Source: Foetidibacter luteolus
Lineage (GTDB): Bacteria; Bacteroidota; Bacteroidia; Chitinophagales; Chitinophagaceae
DNA: 64,000 nt
NCBI RefSeq assembly: GCF_009650435.1
Contig: NZ_VVIP01000035.1
Span: 329,117-393,116, forward strand
Direction of reading: 5' to 3'
In this document: piece after piece, positions 1 to 8,479 of the stretch
Position numbering within the stretch: the first letter of the stretch is position 1
Layout of the letters: each line of letters begins with the position of its first letter
The notes under the pieces: model-generated
What the model was told of the DNA's origin: nothing
The model's database searches: none
What the model saw: only the letters and a program-made list of their open reading frames with translations
Program-made: the position numbers and the translations under genes

Positions 1-1127
1 TGCTTGTACATGCTTTTAATAGTACCACTGATACCTGAGCGCAGGCCCGCAGTGTAATCACCGGTATTGTACAGCTTGTCCGGGTGAAACCAGAATTGTT
101 TGGCCTTTTCTGTAAGCTCTTCGGTGCTGATATCTTTTTTCATATCCGCCTCGTTCTTAAACCAGATATAATTTTTACTGCTGTTGCGGGCATAGATAAC
201 CTGGAACTTTACAGAGGGCAACTCCATAATGCGGTTAAGAAACCTGGTGTCGGAAATTTTATCGCGGTTATTGTCTTCCCAGCGGTACACTTTTTTGCCT
301 GAGCTGCCGGTTTGGGTAAAATCCGGGGCGCCCTTTAAGCTTTTATAACCTATGTAATAGTTATCGTTTTCCGTTACCACCTCAATTACCTGCTTTGCAA
401 CGGGCATAGAGCGGTTGCACAGGTAATACACCGGGGAGAACTCTTTGTAATCCGGGTTATTGGAATATTGCTGTGTATTAAAGTTTTTGAATTCGTATTC
501 AACTATATCGCCCTCTTCAAGGTCGGATACAGGCAGCTTAAAGAATGCGGGCCGGTACCTGGATGAAAACTTCTCATCGGTGTAGCTTCTGAACAGGTCT
601 GGCACGGAACGTATATCTTCCACCCTAACGGCATCGGCAAAATCAATATCAGTTACAGAGCCGTCTTTCTTAATTACGCGGGCCGCAAAGGCATCCCCTT
701 CTGTAGATAACCTGAAATACAAAACGGAGTACTGCTCTATGGCATACTTATCGTTCAGCAATAATTTACGGCGTTCTGTTTCTTCTACCAGTATCTTGGT
801 ATCGTTATTGGCATTGGCCCACAGCAGGGAGCTACCCAGCGTTGGTATGGCAAACAGCAGGCCCCAAAAATTGCGGCCAATTCTTTTACCGGCACTCAGT
901 CCTTTTTTATCAAACTCAAAACTTGTTTTCTGGCTCAATATAACAGCGCCTTCTGTTGACCATTTGGCGGCTGAAGAAGCGGAAAAGTCGTTATCGTCTT
1001 TCAGCAGGTTGGCTGCTTTGGCATTTTTGGTAAGCAGTTCCAGTTCTCTTTTGTTAATGCGTTGCTGCGAAAAACCGTGCACACAACAAGCCACCATAAG
1101 AACGCTACAAACAATTATTTTTTTCAT
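1..1127 (-). CDS. DUF3857-domain secreted protein, 3' end outside window
   Basis: An open frame starts with ATG at 1127 and runs off the left edge of the window, giving 375 codons without a stop. It begins with a signal peptide (MKKIIVCSVLMVACCVHGFS, then QQ), so the product is exported. The rest resembles the N-terminal DUF3857 region of Bacteroidota proteins that continue into a transglutaminase-like domain, which here would lie beyond position 1. It follows the DUF3857/transglutaminase gene at 1147-3078 with only 19 bases between them on the same strand, so the two are probably one transcript and may act together. Function in this family is not well established; a role in protein or polysaccharide processing at the cell surface is only inference. 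Confidence 0.75.
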   Translation of the reverse strand, partial: MKKIIVCSVLMVACCVHGFSQQRINKRELELLTKNAKAANLLKDDNDFSASSAAKWSTEGAVILSQKTSFEFDKKGLSAGKRIGRNFWGLLFAIPTLGSSLLWANANNDTKILVEETERRKLLLNDKYAIEQYSVLYFRLSTEGDAFAARVIKKDGSVTDIDFADAVRVEDIRSVPDLFRSYTDEKFSSRYRPAFFKLPVSDLEEGDIVEYEFKNFNTQQYSNNPDYKEFSPVYYLCNRSMPVAKQVIEVVTENDNYYIGYKSLKGAPDFTQTGSSGKKVYRWEDNNRDKISDTRFLNRIMELPSVKFQVIYARNSSKNYIWFKNEADMKKDISTEELTEKAKQFWFHPDKLYNTGDYTAGLRSGISGTIKSMYK

Positions 1128-1146
1128 GATAACCGGGGTTTAGCAA

Positions 1147-3078
1147 TTACAGTTGTACGGTAATGTTGTTACGGTTGAATTCTTTTAGTTTATTGATAAA
1201 AGTTTTCCAGTTGGCAAACTCGCTGGTGTAAATAACCGGGGAATTTAGCTGCAGCTTTTTTTGCAATACCACTTTGCTGCCATTTTGGGTGTAAGTGGCT
1301 TCTATGTTATTCTTGTTAAAGTCTGCCTTAAATGGCTGGGGCAGGCTTTGCACTTTGGCGTTGGCAGGCAGTTCCAGTGTTACCTCATCCTGGGCAATAA
1401 ACACATTGTCCATATCAATAGGGTTTTGCCTGTCTTCTGCAGGTATAAACCTTGTTATCTGGCCGGGAAAGAAATCAATACTGGTGTAATACAGGTCATC
1501 CACCACGGTTACATGGTTGCTTATTTCAATATCGCCTTCCATGGTTATGGGTATATCGCGGTTGGAAAAGTCAGATGTTTTTACATTGCTTATTTCTGAG
1601 TTGTTGTTCATTTGAAGCAACGTATTCACAAAATCTTTCCGCTTGTTGGATGGGATGCTGTTATAAATATTGTGAAAGAAGTTTTTGGCTTCGCCATCAA
1701 ATTTTAAAGACACATGGCCGGTTATTTTTTCGCCATCCAGTTTTAGCGCGGCTTTTGTGGCAATCTGGTTTTCATCCATAACAGCAGCGGGTACGGTTTC
1801 TACCTTATAGGTTTCGCCATGCTCTACCAATACATTTTTACCTTGTATGCGGTACGCATTTTTGCCCATCGCGGCATATTTTTCTGTACCGTCCAAAAAG
1901 TACGTCTTGCCTTTGAGGTACAATACGCAAATAGCATGGTTATCTACGCACATGGATTGAATTTCTTTCCTGTCGTACGGTATGTCTTTTGTTCCAATCC
2001 AGGCAAAATGTGCATCAAAACCTGCTTGTTTCAGCATCTCCGTAAGCAGGTTGGCCATGCCCTTACAATCGCCGTACTTGTTCTTATAAACTTCCTGCAC
2101 TGTTTGCGGAACAAAGCCTGCATAGCCTTCTTCAAATGCTATATAGCGTATGTTATCCTGCACCCAGTAGTACAGGGCTTTTACTTTGTCTTCATCGGTA
2201 GTTTTGCCCTGCATTAGTTGTGTTACCTGCGCCTTAACTGCATCCGGGTTATTGTCTGCCTTTTTATACAGGAAATCATACCAGGCATACATATCATCCA
2301 GCGATTTAAAGCCATTGTACTGCTTTTGGTTAACGCTGTAACTGCGTACGGTTATCACCAGGTGGGGCAAATAATATGGACGTGAAAGAGAAGATGGCTC
2401 CCGCTTTATAGCACTCAGGTTTTCTATGGTAAATGAGTAAGAGGTAAGGTTCTTTTCTTTTTTGGTCTCTTTTTTAATACGGTAGCCTGTAAAATTTTTC
2501 TCAGTTATCTCAAGCTGCAACCAGTCCGGCACCTTAAAGGTTATGCTGGTACTCCGCACCGGAAAGCCTTCGTGAAAGAATACACGGGTTAAATATTTGG
2601 CGTCAGTATATTCATAGTTGTATTTAAACCGGCAGCGCTGGCCCATTTCCTCAGCTTTAAAGCCGTAGAACATGCCATAATTATCATCCAGGAAAATAGC
2701 GTCATCGGTAAGCGAAACTTTTTCCGGAGCATACTTCTGGCTTTTAAACCTGCTGCCATAAAATATCTCGAAATCGTAATCCTTTAGTTTCACAAACTGG
2801 TTATACCCAACCAGGTAGCCAACATTCGCCTGGTTTTCAATGGCCACCATCTCCACATTGCCTTTTTCAAAAGCGGTAACCACCGGTTGGTTATTTACGC
2901 CTTTGGTGGTAGCGAATTCCACTTCTTTTTCTACCAGGTAAGCGCCGTATTTGGCTTTTTTATTCAGCTTTTTAAGAAAGGAAGCCTGCATTACGCCTTC
3001 GCCGTCAGAGGTTTGAAGCTGGGCATTTAACTGCACGGTACAGATTAATAGAGCTAAAAGAATATTAGCCTTTCTCAT
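1147..3078 (-). CDS. DUF3857 and transglutaminase-like domain protein, secreted
   Basis: 643 residues. A signal peptide (MRKANILLALLICTVQLNAQ) is followed by a beta-rich DUF3857 region (about 40-280) and a transglutaminase-like core (about 300-410). The papain-like catalytic triad is visible: Cys in NKYGDCKGMANLL, His in VDNHAICVL and Asp in YFLDGTEKY. Family members are exported and thought to act as cysteine peptidases or amidases, but substrates are mostly unknown. It is the first gene of a two-gene minus-strand unit with the DUF3857 gene ending outside the window. The start is well placed because the signal peptide begins at the first Met. Confident on domains, not on substrate. Confidence 0.88.
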   Translation of the reverse strand: MRKANILLALLICTVQLNAQLQTSDGEGVMQASFLKKLNKKAKYGAYLVEKEVEFATTKGVNNQPVVTAFEKGNVEMVAIENQANVGYLVGYNQFVKLKDYDFEIFYGSRFKSQKYAPEKVSLTDDAIFLDDNYGMFYGFKAEEMGQRCRFKYNYEYTDAKYLTRVFFHEGFPVRSTSITFKVPDWLQLEITEKNFTGYRIKKETKKEKNLTSYSFTIENLSAIKREPSSLSRPYYLPHLVITVRSYSVNQKQYNGFKSLDDMYAWYDFLYKKADNNPDAVKAQVTQLMQGKTTDEDKVKALYYWVQDNIRYIAFEEGYAGFVPQTVQEVYKNKYGDCKGMANLLTEMLKQAGFDAHFAWIGTKDIPYDRKEIQSMCVDNHAICVLYLKGKTYFLDGTEKYAAMGKNAYRIQGKNVLVEHGETYKVETVPAAVMDENQIATKAALKLDGEKITGHVSLKFDGEAKNFFHNIYNSIPSNKRKDFVNTLLQMNNNSEISNVKTSDFSNRDIPITMEGDIEISNHVTVVDDLYYTSIDFFPGQITRFIPAEDRQNPIDMDNVFIAQDEVTLELPANAKVQSLPQPFKADFNKNNIEATYTQNGSKVVLQKKLQLNSPVIYTSEFANWKTFINKLKEFNRNNITVQL

Positions 3079-3332
3079 GAGTGTTTTTTGGGTTTAGAAT
3101 GAACAAAAAATTACCGCAATTTCAGCAATTCTACTCTATTCCCGTTTAAAAAATGATGAAATGAAGCTTAATTTTTTGGGATATGGTTTGCTGCGCAAAC
3201 GTTTGAGCAATAATAATTGTCCGGGCTAAACGGCTACTATGAGGCTGCTGTTGTGTCACTCACTTGTACGGCTGGTAACGCTATTCACCATTGTGCAGCC
3301 TGTTCATTTAATCCTGCCGGTAGCAGGTGCAA

Positions 3333-3923
3333 CTACTTTATTTTAAAGAAAAACAGGGGCGTTTTGGCGGCATAACTCCTGTAGCTGTTGCCAAACCTGG
3401 CCACCAGTTTTTTTTCTTCCAGCCAGCCGCCAATAACTACATATAAGGTATTTATCCCGCAGGAGATAAGGTTTTTGAGACTGGGTTTCCATAAAAAGAG
3501 TGCCCATATAACCAGCAATGTGCCTGCGTACAAAGGATGGCGCATGTATTTGTGCAAACCCGTTTTAACCAACCCGATAGTATGGGTTTTATTTGAAAAC
3601 GCATCCAGGCCGGTCATTTCTGAAAAATACACCCTGGCGCATACGGACATAATGATAGCCCCGGCAACACCTGCTACAACCGCCACAACTTTTTGCCAGG
3701 CTGCGGCGTTCCAAAATAAAGGAGAATTGTTTATACCCGCATGATACATGACAACAGCAATGAGCGTGACAAAAGCAAAAACGGCATAATAAAAACGGTA
3801 ATATTTGTAGCTGCGGCCCATCGCTTTCATCATTCTTTGCTTAACAGCTTCAGCAGCAAAAAAGCTGTGAAAAAAAGCATACGCAATCCATAATACCGCC
3901 AGTATAAGATGATAATTTTCCAT
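3333..3923 (-). CDS. ICMT/PEMT-like (NnrU-type) membrane methyltransferase family protein
   Basis: 196 residues with about five hydrophobic segments. The C-terminal half carries the pattern of the isoprenylcysteine methyltransferase / phospholipid methyltransferase fold: GLHKYMRHPLYAGTLL, then WLEEKKLVARFGNSYRSYA. The RHPxYxG motif and the EE...GxxYxxY tail are the SAM-binding features of this group. The product should sit in the inner membrane and methylate a small or lipid-linked substrate, which the sequence does not reveal. It lies 26 bases upstream of the broken serine hydrolase gene on the same strand, but no functional link is evident. Confidence 0.75.
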   Translation of the reverse strand: MENYHLILAVLWIAYAFFHSFFAAEAVKQRMMKAMGRSYKYYRFYYAVFAFVTLIAVVMYHAGINNSPLFWNAAAWQKVVAVVAGVAGAIIMSVCARVYFSEMTGLDAFSNKTHTIGLVKTGLHKYMRHPLYAGTLLVIWALFLWKPSLKNLISCGINTLYVVIGGWLEEKKLVARFGNSYRSYAAKTPLFFFKIK

Positions 3924-3949
3924 GCAGTATAAAAATTACAAAACCCGCC

Positions 3950-5193
3950 CTAATAATATGCCAACTTAAAGGCATCAAGATTAGGCAGGTATTTTCTGTG
4001 CCTACCTAATTCATACCGGTAGATTATTTCACCTATTTCCCTGAAAAAAGGGTAGCCTGTTTCTTCATACTCATATTTGTCATCGTTAAGTATGCCGTCT
4101 CTGTTAACATATATTACAGCACTTAGCATGAATTCTACATTGTGCTTAAAGTCCGCTATGTAAGCCACATCGGTTAAAAAGCCATAAGACCAGCCTGTTT
4201 TATTGAAAGAACGGATATAGTCCGGCAGGTGTTGCCTGCCATCCTTAAACCAGAAAAATTTGGTATAGCTGTCAAAATACTCCGTTGTATCGTACCGCGG
4301 GTACTTGCTTTCCCGGGGCAATTCGCTCATGTATTGCCGCAAAAAAGCATAATCCAGGCTATCCAGCCCAAAACGCTGCGCCGGCTTTACGGACAAAGGG
4401 AAAATTGCCGACTGTAGGATCTGCTGCAAATCCTCCAAGGGTGCATTATTGTGCGTGGTAAAATCCATCGGCGTTTGTATCAAAGAATCCTGCCGGTTGT
4501 AATGCCCCTTTCCAATGAAGACCTTTTTGCTAAAGTCAAACTCTACCCTGCTTACCGCCGCAGGCTGATAATACAATACACTATCTCCGTTTTTAAACCG
4601 AACAGGATTTGTATGCCTGTTTTCATCCTCATTCATCGGCATAAACCTGCGGGTAATGCGTATGTCTTTATATCCCTTTTTCCATAGCTCCAAGTTAATA
4701 TACTGCTGCCCCAAAAACTCATACAACCTGTTATAGGCGTTGTTATCACTTACCAAAAACACTTTCTTAATATAATGGGCAAGCGAAGGCCTATAGTTTT
4801 CGGCTGAAGAATCATATTGCACTGCTACCTGTTTGTTGTAGCCGCTGTCCGTCAACATAGCCGTATTTTTCTCAATCCCGTACTGCTTTAGGGCATGCAA
4901 CTTTTGCAGCGCCAGGAATGCCAGCGGCATTTTAACTGTAGAAGCCGGTTGAAATAACGGTTACGGTCAACATTAAAAAAATAGTGGTGCAGGTGCGGGT
5001 TGTTCTTTTTATCCCGGTTTATCTGTGTATAAATAAGCTGATATTGGTAGGTACCAGGGCTGTCAAGCACCTGCTTTAAGCGTTTAGAAGCCCCTGCATA
5101 CAAAAGTTCTTTTAACCATTTGTGAGTTTTAGTTTGTGCACAAGCACAATATGCGCAGCAAAGGAAGGTGAGCAATAAAAAAGGTTTTCGCAT
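3950..5193 (-). pseudogene. Class A beta-lactamase-like serine hydrolase, frameshifted at the active site
   Basis: Two overlapping frames together make one serine hydrolase of about 410 residues. The first (from ATG 5193) has a signal peptide ending CAYCACAQ and ends out of frame. The second holds the remainder, with SDN (in VSDNNAYNRL) and KTG (in NKTGWSYGF) motifs. Joining them near 4949-4950 restores PASTVKMPL, where STVK is the SxxK nucleophile motif (Ser codon 4942-4940). One base appears missing, or two are extra, just before this motif, so as written no intact enzyme is made. The ATG at 4930 directly follows the Lys of SxxK and cannot be a true start. This is either a real inactivation or an assembly error. 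The intact enzyme would be periplasmic, a peptidase or lactamase. Confidence 0.8.
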
Positions 5194-5231
5194 AATAAGG
5201 CATTCCGGTTAACAACATTGGCCAAAAAAGA

Positions 5232-5263
5232 AAAAACCGTCTCACAAAAGTGAGACGGTTTTT
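5232..5263 (-). terminator. Rho-independent terminator of the OmpA-like gene
   Basis: A perfect 14-base inverted repeat (5232-5245 against 5250-5263) with a 4-base loop has a GC core and ends in a T run when read on the minus strand. It lies 23 bases past the stop of the porin gene. Because the arms begin with A and end with T runs, it could work in both directions. Confidence 0.9.
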
Positions 5264-5285
5264 GGATGCAAAAAGTATCTATGAT

Positions 5286-6797
5286 TTATTTAGTCTTTTT
5301 GTACTGTGGGTGCGGGGCAGGAACTGTGCTTGGGCCAGTTTCTGATGTGCCTTGCAGGTCAACTGTGTTAGCATCACCCATTTGACCGTAAGTGAAGATG
5401 AAACGGCTTTCAGCAACACCTTGTTTTTCAACCAGGTATTTGATAACTGCATTAACCCTATCCCAGCTTAACTGCTGTTCGCGTTTGTTGGTTGCACCGT
5501 AACCGATAACTTTCACGTTACAAGTTGGGTTGCTGTTAATCTGCTGTGCAGCGCTTGTTAAGATAGCTTGTGCATCTTTGCTTAAAGTAACGCTACCTGC
5601 TTTAAATGTAACGCTTGGTAGGCTGATTTCGCAAGTTGGTTTTGCAGTAAGAGTTTTCATGGCTTCCCTTAGCTCAGCGCAGCAAGGAGGCTCAGGACAT
5701 TTACCTACGCCATCTGCATCAACAGGGAAGCAGCTTTGGGCAGTAAGTAATTCTTTGTCTTTGTAGTCAGGAACGCCGTCGCCATCTGTATCTTTAGCTA
5801 CACCGTGGCTGTCAACCGGAGAACCAGCGGGAGTGTTAGGCTCCTGGTCAAACTGGTCTGTTACACCATCACCGTCTGCATCAGGCAGAACAGGAGTTGG
5901 GATTTTCATGTGCTTGGGCACATTCAGCTCGTTGTAGATAAAGTTGTTTGGATTGATCCACCAAAGAGGAGCAACTTTTTTGGAAGTGCTGCCGAGGTTG
6001 AAGTTCATCCTTGCAGTGGTTAGGCTGTAGATGTCGCGGTTGCCACCAGCACCTTTTTGGCCATCCAGGTAGTCATAACCTGAAGAAGGAGTAGTGAACC
6101 TTTGTTCTACACCGATATTCCACCTGTCGCTAACTTTGAAAGCGATACCGCCACCAAAGCTAAGACCGTGCAATAAAGTCCAGCCTTTTCTGCCGTTAAC
6201 TTCTTCGCCTAAAACAGTTCCTATAATACCAGACTGGGTATTAGGAAGTCCTTGGCCGTAGAAGTTGTGCCATTCGCCCTGGGCATTTTTCTGCTGAACC
6301 TGTGTCATAATCAGGTCAGAACCCACCAACAAGTAGATGTTGGTTTTAGGATTGCCCCTGTAGTGGCTGATGGTGTTAAGGGAAGCGATCAGGTCAATTG
6401 CACCTGAGTGGGTTTTAGCCCTAAACTCCCTTGAGAAATTGTCCTGGTAGGCACTTGGTTCACCATAAGTAAAGTGGCCAAAGTAACCAAACCTCAAAGA
6501 GAATACATGTCCGAGTGCTTTTCTAAGTGAGATACCACCACCGAAACCGGCTTTAGATTTGATATCTCCCGCTATTACCGCATACCCTGCTGCAATACCC
6601 AGTTCCCATTGGCTTTTTGGCTTGGCGGGATAAGGATACTGGTTGTTTCTAAATTCGCTGTACTGTGGCATGTCTTTTACAGATACTTTCGACGAATCCA
6701 GGGCGTAGTCTGCGTTTGCGTCATTACGTTGCGCAAACGAAACTGTTGAAATAAGGCTTAATAAGCCTGCTACCAAAGCGTACTTTTTGCTTGCCAT
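5286..6797 (-). CDS. OmpA-family outer membrane protein with thrombospondin type 3 repeats
   Basis: 503 residues. A signal peptide (cleavage likely after VSFA) leads into an N-terminal beta-barrel-like region of about 250 residues. Next come calcium-binding thrombospondin type 3 repeats (DADGDGVTDQFD, DTDGDGVPDYKD, about 305-350). The last 110 residues are an OmpA peptidoglycan-binding domain with the conserved pattern around QQLSWDRVNAVIKYL. The protein should span the outer membrane and tether it to the cell wall. It has its own promoter (6848-6878) and terminator (5232-5263), so it is a single-gene unit, probably strongly expressed. Bacteroidota often carry many paralogs of this architecture. 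Confidence 0.92.
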   Translation of the reverse strand: MASKKYALVAGLLSLISTVSFAQRNDANADYALDSSKVSVKDMPQYSEFRNNQYPYPAKPKSQWELGIAAGYAVIAGDIKSKAGFGGGISLRKALGHVFSLRFGYFGHFTYGEPSAYQDNFSREFRAKTHSGAIDLIASLNTISHYRGNPKTNIYLLVGSDLIMTQVQQKNAQGEWHNFYGQGLPNTQSGIIGTVLGEEVNGRKGWTLLHGLSFGGGIAFKVSDRWNIGVEQRFTTPSSGYDYLDGQKGAGGNRDIYSLTTARMNFNLGSTSKKVAPLWWINPNNFIYNELNVPKHMKIPTPVLPDADGDGVTDQFDQEPNTPAGSPVDSHGVAKDTDGDGVPDYKDKELLTAQSCFPVDADGVGKCPEPPCCAELREAMKTLTAKPTCEISLPSVTFKAGSVTLSKDAQAILTSAAQQINSNPTCNVKVIGYGATNKREQQLSWDRVNAVIKYLVEKQGVAESRFIFTYGQMGDANTVDLQGTSETGPSTVPAPHPQYKKTK

Positions 6798-6847
6798 AGG
6801 TATTTTTTAAGATTATTGTTTAATGTTTCCCTAATAAATATCACCCG

Positions 6848-6878
6848 CAAATTTATGTAATGGCTATGAATTACCAAA
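6848..6878 (-). promoter_or_regulatory. Bacteroidota-type promoter of the OmpA-like gene
   Basis: Read on the minus strand, TTTG (6878-6875) is followed after 19 bases by TAAATTTG (6855-6848). This matches the Bacteroidota sigma-factor consensus TTTG / TAnnTTTG in both boxes and spacing. Transcription would start near 6841, leaving a leader of about 44 bases before the ATG at 6797. Confidence 0.7.
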
Positions 6879-7248
6879 TTTTTGCGATTTATTTTCTATG
6901 TGTGCTCAAAGCTGTAGCAAACACATTTATATATAATTATGTAACCTTTCACCAGATAGCTTTTATATAAGCCTGCTGTTTTTGCAGCGGCATTTAACCT
7001 ATTGCAAACACAATGCCGTATAGTTAACAAAACATAAATATGTTTTATTTGTTGGCCTGGGTGTGTTCCGTTGAACCATTATCAAGACGTGCCTGCATTA
7101 TCTACATATATTACTTAAGATGTCAGTTACATTACTTCCATACTAAAATTTCAACCGTCACAACTTAAAGCTATTTCACCTATTTGCCCGGCGAGGCGAT
7201 ACCTAAAAGACATTTCGTTTTTACCTGGGAGCTGCGAGTGAAACATGC

Positions 7249-7370
7249 GGCGTGCTGCACTTTGGGTGAGGGATTGCAGCGGATACCCCGCTGAAGCCTT
7301 TGCAGCATGGCCTTGTGGCGGAGTATGAGCGGAAAGCCCGACCCCTTGCGCAGCTTGGGGGCACCCCCTG
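7249..7370 (+). repeat. Dispersed repeat family A, copy 1 (short form)
   Basis: It contains the family core GTGAGGGATTG, then CGGATACCCCGCTGA, then GGCGGAGTATGAGC, and ends in the G/C-rich inverted segment AGCTTGGGGGCACCCCC. This copy lacks the extra hairpin block of the long form. It sits in the 719-base gap between the divergent porin and polyprenyl synthase genes. Apart from this repeat and the porin promoter I see nothing in 6879-7248 but A/T-rich DNA. The small open frames across the repeat are not genes. Confidence 0.85.
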
Positions 7371-7516
7371 AAAATGTTGTTTACGTTTAACTAAAGGCTG
7401 CACGGGTTAGCTTACCCCCCGGACAAACAGGTTTGCGGTGAGGGAAAATACAATCCCTAAAATTGAATATATGCTGCAATATTAATAGGAACTATATTGC
7501 AGCTAAGTTCAGCATC

Positions 7517-8479
7517 ATGGAAAAAGCGCTAAAAGTTATTCAGAAAGAGCTTGCAGAATTCGAGGGACATTTCAGGGAGGCCGTTAAAAGCAGGGTAGCG
7601 CTGCTAGACAGGATTATGGCATATATAGTAAAACGCAAAGGCAAGCAACTGCGCCCTATGTTTGTTTTATTAAGCGCTAAACTGGGTGGGGAAATAAATC
7701 CATCCACCTACCGGGCCGCATCGCTGGTGGAGCTGTTGCATACCGCCACGCTTGTACATGACGATGTGGTGGATGAATCTATGGAACGCCGGGGTTTTTT
7801 TTCGCTTAACGCGGTATGGAAAAACAAAATTGCCGTGCTGGTAGGCGATTATCTTTTATCCAAAGGCCTGCTACTTTCCCTTAACCATAAAGATTACCAG
7901 GCGCTGCAAATACTTTCTGACGCTGTGAAACTGATGAGCGAAGGCGAATTGCTGCAAATGGAAAAATCACGCAAACTAAACCTGGATGAGCAGGTTTATT
8001 ACGAAATAATAAAAGGCAAAACCGCGTCGCTGCTGGCATCTGCCTGCGCTGCCGGGGCTTCTACCACTTTTGAAGACCCCACGGCCACGCAAACCATGCA
8101 AAAGTTTGGTGAAATGGTGGGCATGGCGTTCCAGGTAAAAGACGACCTTTTTGACTACAGCAACCAAAACATAGGTAAACCTACCGGCAACGACATTAAA
8201 GAAAAAAAATTAACCCTGCCGCTTATTTATACGCTCAATAACTGCAGCCGTGAACTTAAGCGCAAGCTTATATATATTATTAAGAACGAGAATACCCAAA
8301 AGGATAAAGTAAAGTTTGTTACAGACGCCGTACAGGAAAACGGTGGCATTGCCTACGCTACAGAAAAAATGCTTTACTTTAGAAATGAGGCCCTTGCCCT
8401 TTTGCATCAATTTCCTCAAAATGAAGTAAGGGATGCCCTGGAAGACCTGGTTCGTTTTACTACAGACCGTAAATTTTAA
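7517..8479 (+). CDS. Polyprenyl diphosphate synthase (IspB-like)
   Basis: 320 residues from the ATG at 7517. The family alignment begins at MEKALKVIQKELAEFEGH, so I prefer this over an in-frame ATG at 7463. The two aspartate-rich motifs that bind the diphosphates through magnesium are present: DDVVDE in VHDDVVDES, and KDDLFDY. The enzyme condenses isopentenyl diphosphate onto an allylic diphosphate to make the long side chain of menaquinone, or another long prenyl chain. Chain length cannot be fixed by eye. Its stop codon directly abuts the ATG of recJ, so the two genes are translated as a coupled pair. Confidence 0.9.
   Translation: MEKALKVIQKELAEFEGHFREAVKSRVALLDRIMAYIVKRKGKQLRPMFVLLSAKLGGEINPSTYRAASLVELLHTATLVHDDVVDESMERRGFFSLNAVWKNKIAVLVGDYLLSKGLLLSLNHKDYQALQILSDAVKLMSEGELLQMEKSRKLNLDEQVYYEIIKGKTASLLASACAAGASTTFEDPTATQTMQKFGEMVGMAFQVKDDLFDYSNQNIGKPTGNDIKEKKLTLPLIYTLNNCSRELKRKLIYIIKNENTQKDKVKFVTDAVQENGGIAYATEKMLYFRNEALALLHQFPQNEVRDALEDLVRFTTDRKF

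Noticed and set aside
7221..7403. Small open frames over family A repeats (also at 15380-15571, 24148-24381, 38523-38705, 61133-61532, 63755-63937)
   Set aside because: They have near-identical translations (CARGRAFRSYSA-like) only because the DNA repeat is the same; they occur in different strands and frames relative to genes and lack start context.
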